From contig JACTAT010000040.1 in NCBI GenBank assembly GCA_014526335.1, positions 1,124,119 through 1,188,118 on the forward strand: a stretch of 64,000 nt of DNA. Direction: 5' to 3'. Positions 36,266 through 48,200 of the stretch are shown here, piece after piece; position 1 is the stretch's first letter; each line of letters begins with the position of its first letter. The position numbers and the translations under genes were made by a program. Origin of the DNA: Chrysaora quinquecirrha (lineage: Eukaryota > Cnidaria > Scyphozoa > Semaeostomeae > Pelagiidae). The notes beneath the pieces were generated by a model. The model was not told the origin of the DNA. It was given only the letters and a program-made list of their open reading frames with translations, and made no database searches.

Positions 36266-39200
36266 ATGTCTTCACAGCAGCATGGAGATGAGCATGAAAA
36301 GAAACTTGATGTTGATAATGTTGATGGTGATGAATGTGAGGCACCTTCAAAAAGCACGTGTGTTGAACTTGAGGAGTCAGAGTTAGGTCCAGTTGACAAC
36401 ATAAATGCAGAAGAATGCAATGACGTGCTAGAAAATCAAAATGAGAAAGAAAAAGAAGAGAAAGATGACCTGTATTTTTATACAAAAAGTGGAGATTTCA
36501 CTTCAGAAATATTCAAGATTTGTGTTGAAAATGTTCCAAAATTTGTTGGATATCAGGTAAAAGAAACAAACAGCCACCAACCTCCTCTAGGTACAGATGC
36601 AGGCTGGGAAACTTTCAAATCCACTTGTATCACAAATAGGCTAATTCATAGTGATTTCCATACATGCTCCATGCACGCCAGTCTGAATTTTGTGGCAGTA
36701 GCATACCTGACGGGACATTCAAATGGTGCAAGATTGCATCTCACCAAAAACAATGCATTCTCAGAAATTTGAAAAGTGCACTTGAATGAAATATCTTCTG
36801 TTATATTCCAATGGAATGTCCACTAAGAATATGTTTGGTGTGCTTCAAAACTGCAGAAGACTTGCACCACATCCTTTTTCCATTGTTACCTGGCCTGCCC
36901 CCATCTTTTCTCTTTGGTTGGTAACATATCTTGGAGTCATCCTTCTCCAGTTCCCCTCTTTTTGAATTGCATACTTGTTGCTCCCTTTGCCAGTCTGTCA
37001 TGATGCCCAAAAGGCCTGAACAATTTTGAGTTTAAGTATTATTTTCTTGCAGCAATTGAAAAAGACTTTTGAAAAAATGAATGTAGAAGCTAGAAAAGTA
37101 AAGTTGGACTTCAACTCTAGATGTGCATATCTTACATTCAGGTGAGAGAAAAACTGCAGCTGTCTTGTTTGAACGTTCATTTACAAGCAAACATCGAATA
37201 ATAACTGGACTGTTGTGGAAGGTTTTTGAATCTGTCAACATAAAAACCGTGAGACAGGTTAACTTTAGATTGTTAGAGTTCATTTTCTCACTTGGACTCT
37301 TCAGTTAGTTTCATCGGTAATCAGCCTGTATTTGGCAAGCTGAACTTAACTCAAAACACAATGCCATTACCAGTGCATAACCAATATTTTTTGCATTTCA
37401 GGTCGGAGGAAGAAAGAGAGGTTTGTAGAAAATAGGTCATCATTTTCATCATCACAAGCATCTTGACATGACATACCAAGTACATTATGTGATATAAGTA
37501 GGAGTCTATTTAGAAATGGAAAGATAGAATAGAATGTTCATAAAGATCAAAATGGCCATTGGGATGAAAATTTGTGTCCCTTGTTCAAAGGTATTCGTTG
37601 TATAGAAGTGTCCGTTAATGGCTCTTCATGTGTTGAGAATAAACTTAGTTATTGACTGCAAACAAAGAACGAGTACCTACCTTATGAAGGGCTTGTGAGG
37701 AAACTAGGGAACCCATACACATAAACTCATGCACGTTGTCGTGTTAATCATCATCGTTTTCTTTAGCATCATCATCGTTATCGTCCTCGCGAAGCTAGGG
37801 TATTTGTCTTCAAACGCCGGATTTTTATGTCAAGCCCATTGTTCAAATCAACAGGACCATCGCTGTACAATTGTTTCCGACATTGGTTGACGCAGACGCC
37901 AGAGATCTCAGGCATAGCATATGTGTTCCAATCCTCATGATCATCATCGTCATAATCCTCATCATTGTGATTTTAATCATCATTGACATCATAATCATCA
38001 ACGTAATCGTCATCTTCGTCATCGTAATCAACATCGTCATCATCATCATCATCATCATCATCATAATTCATCGTAATTCTTCATTTTCCAATTTTAGGAA
38101 GCAATCAAGACGATCACTGGCTACTCTTTGAAAAATCACATCCTTACTGCAAAGGTATGAAATAGTTTTCCTTCAGTATTTACATATTTCGTTACTCACC
38201 ACGCCCTTGAACCCAGAATCAAATACATACAATCTTTGGTTTTCTCGGCGAACGAAAATAACCAGTATATTAGCATGAACGAATTGTGATTATTGTATCT
38301 ACGAATACATAGTGAAATATTACTGCAATAAAATGCATGGCGTGATAGAATGTACATTTCTTGATAAGAACACTTTGACACTATATTAGACATGATAGCC
38401 ACCACTTATCATGAAAAGCCTTTGAAACTTAGTAGGGCAACGTTTCGGGAGAAATCTGTCTCCCATCATCGGGCAATGCTTGATAAGAACACTTTGCTTG
38501 GCTCTAGGCCTATCGTATTTTTGTACTAATTTTACATCACCTTTTATCTCTACTCTTCCAAAAACAATGTTTTATTGTGCGTTTCGGGGCCAGGCAAGGG
38601 TTTCTCTTCCAAATGTATAGTGCGAAAAAAGTTTTGTACGAACGAATCATTGATTAATCTAAAAACGACTATTTATTGTATGGTGTTCAAAAATACGGCT
38701 TTTCGGACCGACAACGGCGTAATCTGAATGGTTCTTCACCGGTCTGTACAAGCCGTATTGACCGGCGTTGATATAACCACGTGATATAGCCATGTAATTT
38801 CTTATTTCAACTTCTTGTACGGACCTCACTGCGTTCGGTTCGTACGTCGTGCTTCGGTCCAAACATTTTCCAGCATTGACCTCGCAATCGTTTAATGACC
38901 GCATAATATTGAATTGTCATTTTCAGAAAGCAAAACCTAAGCCAGATCCACTGTTAAAAAGAAGACAAATGCAGAATCAAGGTGAGTAGCTATTTCTACT
39001 TCAAGAGAAGAAACTCTCTTTGCAAGAAACTTTCACGTTATTGGCCGCAATTTGCGAATAAACTTCCTCGCGAACTTTTCTTAACATGAATTTTAGAAAC
39101 GGACGAGAAAATTATATTTCTTAATCACTATTTTTCGTATAGAGTGCTCTTATTCTGCTTGCAGCTAGTTTCGTTTCATCTAAGGAAACTCATCGGGCAA

Positions 39201-42200
39201 TGATCTTGTGTGTATGTTTATCGAATGGGTATCTGTGTATTTGTACATCGTGGGATGATACCTGTAAGTCTGTACATCTCAAGGTAAGGAATGAAAAATT
39301 ATGGAATAAAATATCATTACCATTTTCACTTTACTTCATACTTGTTTTATAGATAGCCCACATCCTAAGAAATCGAAGCAGGATTCTGAGAAAATTGAAG
39401 ATGATTTACCTCCGGAGAAAAGGTAAAGCTTGTTTTCCATATTATTTAAAGGATCGCACAATATCAGAATCAGCAATTTTCAGCCCTTCTTACTTCATTT
39501 GAGTTCCTTTAATCGATTACAAGCACAATATGATGACAAAATAGAAATTCTGAAATGTTTGGAATGAATAACAAGGACATGAGGACATGGAGAAATTTTT
39601 GATGAAATCAAACTATGTAACACGACCCTTACTTAAACTAGTAAATATGTTTTTTGTCTGGAAGTTTTTAAAAGCAAAGAATAGAATTTAGTTAATTTTA
39701 AGCCAGGCTTCTGTCGATCTACGATAAGATAGAACTAGCGCTTACTAATTGCAACTGCTAACTTATGTCGATATGTCGAAAACTAGTCAGAACTTGTATG
39801 ATAAAGTTGATCGCGGTCGCAAGAGCGCTTAGGTCGACTGCAACTGACGGGAATCAATCGTCAGCTAATCGCAGACGTAGAACATGCCCAACTTTCTGGA
39901 ACTATGCGCGGACTATTTGCCGTCAATTTTTTCACCTAGGGGAATCCAAACATTTCCTTGAATCAAGCAAAATACAGCATTCTGCTTGAAAGATGGTTTT
40001 ATTGTAGCAATGCAAGTTTTTTGTAGCGTTTGTTAGTAATATCGTAACAAACCTTGTAAATAAGAAATTTAATTATCTACTAAGTAAAATGTAGCTATGT
40101 TCATTTTATTTTTAGGGTCGTCCGCGTAGTAACGAATCTCTATGATATGCCATATGATGAACAGCTAAAGGTAAAAGCAAAATATGTTTAAGATCTTCCA
40201 ATCTTGACTTCTTCTTGAATTTTCTTGAAATTACTTTTTCAAACGATGTGGGTTCCAAAATTTCTCGTTCATTGGTTGTAGTATTGATTTCATCTGACGG
40301 TGCACTCTGAACTTTGAGCTATGACCTAGACATCATACACGGTTAGCTTTAGAGATCTGAACTTTAGCCCTTGACCTTATACCTGACCTGGATCTTATCT
40401 TACACTGTATGCATAGTCAATAGAAAAAACACGTGTTTTTTCTATTGACTATGCTGCATGCAACACTTTGTATCTTGCTTTGATTTGTTACTGAGCTTCC
40501 ACTTACGAGGCCTAGTGATTTAAGAAACAGATTTCAAACTCTTACTTGTATGCCAACCCTTATATTGTTTTTGAAATTAGCCACTGTTCTGTTTTCCCTA
40601 GCTCAAGGAAGAAATTGTAAAAGGCATCCTTAAACGTCTGACAAAAGACTTGCTCTCAGCAAATGCTGTAAGTTCGTTGCTGTTTTTCAAAGACCTACTA
40701 TTGATTGCTTCAGCAATACGTTCAGTAGATGATCTGTTGTATAACGGAAGCTGCAATGATTATATGGGAATTCGTTGTTTAAACCCCATGCATCCCCCAT
40801 GCATCCTTCTCATATTCTTCTATTGTCAGAAAGATAATTTTGTTGCCTTGCTATGCTTACAATATCCTCACTTGCAATAAGAATCTCAGTAATAAGCCTA
40901 GGGTAATTTTTACGTTTTGAGCATGAAAGGTCCTGTGTGTTTTTAATAGCGATTCACGAGTTTGAAGATGTATTGGACGTATAGGACGTTCATGTATTAA
41001 TGGCATAAAAATATAATTAAATAAAGAAAAGGTGCTAGAATGTAGAATGACTTTTTATTGCTTTTTTTCATAATTTGATTTTTAATTTTTTTAGGGAAAA
41101 TGGGTAAAGGAAAACAGGTATGCAAACATTTAAAAATGCCTTCTCCATCTTCTTTATCATTCTTTTTTCCCAACGGTATCATTATCAAAATTGCGATGAA
41201 CAGCGGAATCATTTTCGGGCATACTTTAAAGCTTTTTTCGTCTGACTCTCCTCAGAGTATAAACGTCAGAAACAGACCCAAACAATAGACTAAGGCGGAA
41301 TTCATACCCAGATGCGGCTCGAAATGCACCAATCAGAAAGAACGAAAAGCTGAATTTTAAACACCAATCAGCTGGTCGGATACAGTTTTTACACTATTGT
41401 TTCGGTCTGTTTCTGACGTTTATACTCTGAGGAGTGTCAGACGAAAAAAGCTTTTAAGTATGCCCGAAAATGATTCCGCTGTTCATCGCAATTTTGAAGT
41501 TTTGTACAATTCGAAGACTATTCACTAACTTGCGGACACGGTATCATTATCGTGATATATTTTGTGCACTGATATTTGGTATGACGACCTCAATGTGAAA
41601 GCGAGTATTGTAATGGTGGTAGCGAACTTCTTAAGCAGCAAGCTGAAGTTACGTAGGTATGTATAAAGCAAATAACATTTTAATACCAAGCAAGTAATAA
41701 TCGAAATGCAGTAGATTAAGTAATTTTTCAAGTGTTTTTTTATCATTATTTTCATATCTTTTATACCAACAGCCGGAATGACGATAGAATTTGTTGCCCT
41801 GTTGATGAAATAATTCCTTCGGTAAGTTTCTATTAACTTATTAAGCTTTTTTCCACGTCTTTTATTCAATTATTATCAATATCTACTGTCTTGTAGTGCT
41901 TTTCTACCCACTGACCAAGCTATTTTGAAACTATGTCACATTTCCACCATTCGATTTGTATGGTTGACTAATCAAAATCTTGTATTTTTTTAACTCGTTT
42001 AACGTGTGGTTTAACATGAAACTTGAAAGCGGCTGTCGGGTATAGCTCTATCAAACAAAGTGAAAACCTTCATCCTAAACTGTTTGTAATTGCTGGCAGA
42101 TTTATACTGTCTCGGAAAATCCACAATTTTGATAAAGTTTAGTTTCTGACAACTTGCATGTTTCTAATTCTCTGGTAGCCACACTGGTAACCGCTTTCTA

Positions 42201-45200
42201 GTTTCTATAATTTGAAACGAATCTCCATTTTCAGCCTGTTCTTAACCATTATCGGAATAAAGTGGAGTATAACATTGGACCAGGTGTCGCAAATGAAGGT
42301 ATTTGTAATAGATTTTGTATTTTGTAATTTAATATTGTTGTAAGTAACTTATCGATTCAGCCAATTTTTAATGTTAACAAGAGTATGACAACTACCGCAA
42401 CTCGAATTTTGTAAATATTTTAAGGCAGCGTTCAATATAATGTGATTCAAGTCCGACTTTAATGAAAGCTCTTATTTACGCTTCTTCATCATGTTCCTAC
42501 TTTTCAGCAATTAACGGCCACTTGTGTAAATAAAAGCAAACGCATTCAACTCTCAGACTGAGATAAGGGCAAAGTTAAACAACTCAATCATGAATCTCGA
42601 TTTTCAGTGCTACTTTGTTACACTGAAACTCTGAAACTTGCAATTTTAATGCGGTACTAGCTTTTTCTAGATAGTCTTCGTAATTTTATACCGAACACTC
42701 TGTTTTAAGACCGAATTATATTATAAATCTTCTCTTGAATCTTATTTTGCAGGAGCAACAGTTGGTTTTAGACTTGGCACTTATAAAGGTTGGTTTTGAA
42801 TTTAGAAACTATTATATGTTAAATCTAATAAAAGTTAAATGTTAAATTTTAATTTTAAATTATGACAAACTATCAATATGTTATATCGAGTGTTATATAA
42901 GTGAAACTACCATGATATATGCAATATAATTAAAACTATCTAGTTTTCCTAGCTGAGTTTTCCTAAATTTCCTAGCTAACCCTGTTTAGTTCCTGGCAGC
43001 CTGAGAAAGAATGAAAGAATGATCGCAACAATGACAACATCATATATGAACTATTGTGGAGCTCATAGGGCTATTTCAAAGAGGGAATAGGTGTGGAGGG
43101 CTGTCCAGAGAAGACTTTCTAGAATGTGAGAAGCATTGTGGTTTTGTTTGGAGAATGATTGCCTAAGATGTTTTGAAAATTTTTGAAGTGAAATGACCAA
43201 GAAGTTACTTCAGGTAGAAAATATTGGAAAAAGATAGTCGTTGCTTATTGAGGGTTGCCATTCTCCATAGATACTTCAAGCTCATCAGCAAAGGAAATCA
43301 AAAAAATTTTCCCTAATGTCAGAATTGACTATAATTGATAATTTGGGCTAAAGTGAAGAAGGAAAACAACTTCTCAGGAGCTGAGGTGGATGAGTTTGCC
43401 GGATCCCTTTTGTCCTGCGGTTTTTGGGGGGTGTTGTTCTCTAGGTCCAGATTTGGTCTGTTTCGCACCGGGATGGGGCCTTTTGGGTGTCGCCTGGTTG
43501 TGGGCGTGTGGGGCCTTGTGGTTTGGATGCATTCGTCTATCTAAGTGACAGCAAAACCACGACCCCTAGGAAGAGCAGCTTAGGTTTTCATTCAATGTGA
43601 TATTTAATATTTAAGATATTGATATTTGATATAATTATTTATGTAAATTATTATTATATGTTTAACTAAATTTTGTAGTAGCTGTCAAAATATTGATAGA
43701 TACATACATAGTGTGTACTACCAATACTTTTTGGCCCTTATGGGTTTACCTTTCAAGGTATAAAATGTGGATAATCTGGGCTGAAGTGTTTGCTCTCGTT
43801 AGAGGACCAATACTTTTGTATAGCCCTCGTTGGTTTACCTCTCAAGGGATAAAATATTCGATTTGACGTCAATTGCAGTATGACTTGGAAGACGATTAGT
43901 ACGAGGATTTTCCTTCTATCGTCAGTTTCATGAATCACCCCATTTAAAATATCTTTACGCAATGCCCTCTTTTCGTTTTTCTAGACGATAATTTCGCAGT
44001 TGTCAGTCCATCTGAGTGTATCAATGTGTCAAAAGAAGCCAAATACATTGCTAAGGTTGGTTGTGAATGATTTTTTAGTGTTTATCGGATTATGATGATA
44101 AGGATTGCAGTCAGTGCCTTTGTTATTGGGAGGCCTTTGTTATGAATAGCTCTTCATGAAGAGATGCATAAATTAAGAGAATGTCTCATCCTCTTTTACT
44201 CTGAACTTAATAAGCTGATCTTGAAATATGAACCTAATAAGCAAAGAAGCATTTAAATGATGCTTTATTTTGTTCCCCTGTTGACATATGAAATGAAAGA
44301 AGAAGTATCGTAGTCCTAGCATATCCTCTGCTTTGCATTTTCTTTAATGTATATGATAAACATAAATTGCCAGTCTGAGAGCATTTATGCATAAATTTTT
44401 CTGGAAAATGTCGGACATATTGAGTAAGGGAACCCTCTCCGCGTATAAAAACCTGTTTTCCAGTCGCATTGGGAGAGCACGTGCAGTAAATTTGCTTATA
44501 AGCCGAAGTGAACGAAGAATTCAAGTCCCAGCTTCTCTTCCATTATTTGTGAATTTCAAAAGGATTCCCTTACTCAAGTTATCCACCATCTTCCGGAAAA
44601 ATATTGCACCGGCCCAGACCTCTTTGATAATTGATACTATTCTTATTTCAGTTGTTTCAAGATTATATAAGAAAATCAGACAGAGACTGCTATGATGCAG
44701 GGAAACACACAGGGTAAGGCAATATCTTGAGAATCATACTTAAATATTTTTACTATAATTCTTCAGTGTCTGCCTTGGGAATAAGTACATGTCTGTATTT
44801 GCCTGCGGATGCTCACTTTGAAACTTTCATTTTATAGAGACAGTAGCCAAAAAGGATTATCGACGTCTGTCTGCTTCACGTTTAAATTGAAAACAAGTCC
44901 AATGCAACTGAATGTCAGTCATTCAAATATCGGCCTATACTCCATACTTCTCAAAATTCGTCCTATAGTCTTCCTAGTCTAATTTTCTTCCTTATCCCCC
45001 AGTTTTCTTGTACATCGATTTGCTTTCGAATACATATTAAATGACGATTTGTATTTTAGATGTTGGCGGCAGTTGACTGTAAGAAGTTGCTGCTCGGGTG
45101 ATGTCATGGTCATCGTTCAAATTCATCCTCAGACAATGTCAGATGTATGCTGTTCATTTTAATAAGTTATATTTTTGGAAATTGATGCTTTGGTTTATAA

Positions 45201-48200
45201 ATTAAAAAATATCAGGACGTCTGTGAAACAGTAAATATGAAATAAGAAGCTTCTAGTATCGGTTGCCAATCTGCAATTTACTGTTTTTGCAGAAAATTTT
45301 CATCTCATGAAAATTCATTTACTAGCAGTTTAAAAATATTTTCAATCAGTTTTACACCCGCTATTATTTGTTTACATGTTACTGCTAAATTTCTTTCTGT
45401 CTTTTTTCAGGCTGAAATTGAGAGCTTAAAGAGCTCTTTGAAAGACCTTTTCTTTTCTGAGTCAAACAATACTCCCGTTACTTCACTGTACCTTCAAAAA
45501 TGTGGCCAAAAGTAAGAATCTTTGGAGCAACTTCTAACTTTATCATTTAAAAAGTAATGAAAAACAAGAAAATTTGTACGAAAACTCTCTATTTAATATG
45601 CTTATATTTCCTTCAATTGACAAACTAGGGTAGATTTTTCCGTTGATGGTATTCGAAGCTGGACTGCATGGCCAGAGACTCGACGACGTTCTATTTAGCT
45701 ATAAAGCTCAATTAAATCGTTGAGTAACTGTCCAAGGCATACAGTACAGCCTAACGCTCTCCTCTCTATTGGACTTTTTTGTTTTTCGGCTATGTTGAAA
45801 CTTCTTCAGCACCATACGTATGGATATATATTTACCATGAAAGGCGAACACTAGGATAGATTCTTCCATAAGTAGCATACCACAATAGATGTGCTTCGAA
45901 TCTGATTTGTATGACCAGAGAGCCATCGACAATGCCATACCTCTTAGCTAAATGCGGAGTAATCAAATGTGGTGCCATGGCATGGCAAAATTAATTCTTC
46001 TTTTTATCCTATACAGACAATCTGGCGAAAATATAAGTGAAACGTATGAACATATCTATGGTAGCAAGGTGAGTAGTGAAATCAATCCACATTTAACATC
46101 AGAATTACGAATAAAAACACAAAAGAAAGGTTTAGAGAACGTAAGCTTAAACTTTCCTCGCTGCAGCGATGTGGTCCAATCTAGGTAGCTCGTGGTGTCA
46201 AGAGCTTAGCTAGGTCTTGGTTCCAGTCGCAGCCATAGCAGCTTTCAGCTGAGAAAGAGATTGCTCTAATACACTGATTTGGTTTTTTAGTACATTCGAA
46301 AAGATTTTTTATGAATTTTGTTACATTTTTCAGACGATACAAGAACACATGATGGATATGAAGTTCAGAATTTCTCCAGACGCATTTTTTCAAGGTATGG
46401 TGTTCCTAATATGTTGGCCCTTTGAAAGGTATCGTACTTGTATAAACAGATAAACATTCCACATTTCTATGGTCAAAAATCATTATTTTGAATTTGCATT
46501 AGACTAGCCATGTTGTCACATAGATAGTTTGCTCGTTATTTAAGCCAATCCATCTTAACTAAGCCAAGTCCAAAATTTAGCAGAGACATCTGCTGGTCTA
46601 GTTTTGCGACCTTTTTGTTTTTAAATAGCTTCCAGTTAGATGAAGCCATAGAAATAGTTGGAACAGTTAATAACCCGGGGGGGTTACTTCAATATGTAGA
46701 CATACTAGACGTGCCGCTCATATGGATGGGTTTTTTCGACCGAAATTCTCTACACATGGGTCTGATATTCTGCTAGATTCTGGTTGATGGGTCGGTATTT
46801 TAGGATTTTCTTACCAATAGGTCCCATTATGATTTACCGCATATACTGGTGTTGCTTTCTTTGTACCAAAGTCTCAAACCGTTTCAATTTTCGAGTTGAC
46901 CCAGTTTTCGTACGTTCATTGCTTAAACTTGTTGCCCCTAGAAATAACTTGTGGTCAAAAGATTTGAAGAAGGTTTCTATTTCTTAGCAACTCCAGGTTA
47001 AAAATGATATTGGAAAACGTGTCCCCTGCAGTGAAAGATACAGAACTATGGACACTTTTTTAGACCGTTCATCAATTGAAACGTATCATCAATACCGTGC
47101 TTCTGATTCATATTTTGATATTCTATATCATTCTTATAGTTAACACACCTGCTGCTGAAGCTCTCTACTCTAAAGTAAGAGAATGGTGTAAAATTACTGA
47201 AGATACCACAGTTTTAGGTAGATATTCTGTTAAATTTTTAAACATTATCTATACATATTTATACCTGTCATGAATAGCTAACTGAAGGATGGATTTTTCT
47301 CATACCTCAATAGATGGGACTAGGCTGCATGACCAGAGAGCCAACAACGTTTCCACTAAGCTAATGAAATCAACGAGTAATTCTGGAGAATAAGCCATAC
47401 AGCCCAAGGCTCGTCTGTTGTTTGACTATTTGTGTTTCGGCCATGTTAAACTCTCCCTAGTACCATACGTATTTATATATATTTCTCATGAATGGCAAAC
47501 ACTAGAATAGATTTTTTCACAAGTGTTATACCATAACAGATGTGGTTCGAATCTGGACTGCATGATAAGAGAGCAAACGACGTTTCCACTGATATAGAGC
47601 TCAACGAAATAGTCGAGTAGGGTAAAGCTATGGCTAAACTAGAAGACATGTCGAACGCGACATTGTATTCAGCGTGTCTCCCAGGGTGGCTTAACATGCG
47701 AGTGACAAGCGAGCAACATGTCCTCTGAGTCACGGAGACAAGAAATGTTTTCTTGTCTCTCAGAAACATTTACATGTCTCTCGCTACAAATTTGTCGCAC
47801 ACTACAAAGCTTCCAAGATGGCTAAACTGAGAGACATCAAGGGGACATCAATGTCGCGCGCGACTTGTCTCCTAGTTTATCCAGGCCTTAACTCTCCAAT
47901 TCATATAGCCCCAGGCTCTCCTTGCGTTTGACTTTCTTTTCGGCTATGATGAGCCTGCTTCAGCACCATACATATTTTATATATTTGTCATGATTGACAA
48001 ACAGTAGCGTCGACATTTTCAAGAAATGGCGTACCACATTAGATGCATTAGATAGGACTCGAACAATACATATGTGTCGTGATGTCTTTTTTAATGATAC
48101 CAGTGATTAGCTGTAAATGTAGTTAATAAAGTAATTTTCCTCGTAGATGTTTGTTGTGGCACTGGAACGATAGGACTTGCCATAGCAAAGGTAGGCTAGC

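Noticed and set aside
37843..38131. Poly-Met and poly-Ile frames on both strands
   Set aside because: Artefacts of the ATC triplet repeat.
43370..43560. G+C-rich patch in TRMT2A intron 12, possible exon
   Set aside because: The neighbouring TRMT2A exons (42753-42788 and 43985-44055) join in phase without it, and the translated sequence is low-complexity Gly/Leu/Val/Arg-rich.
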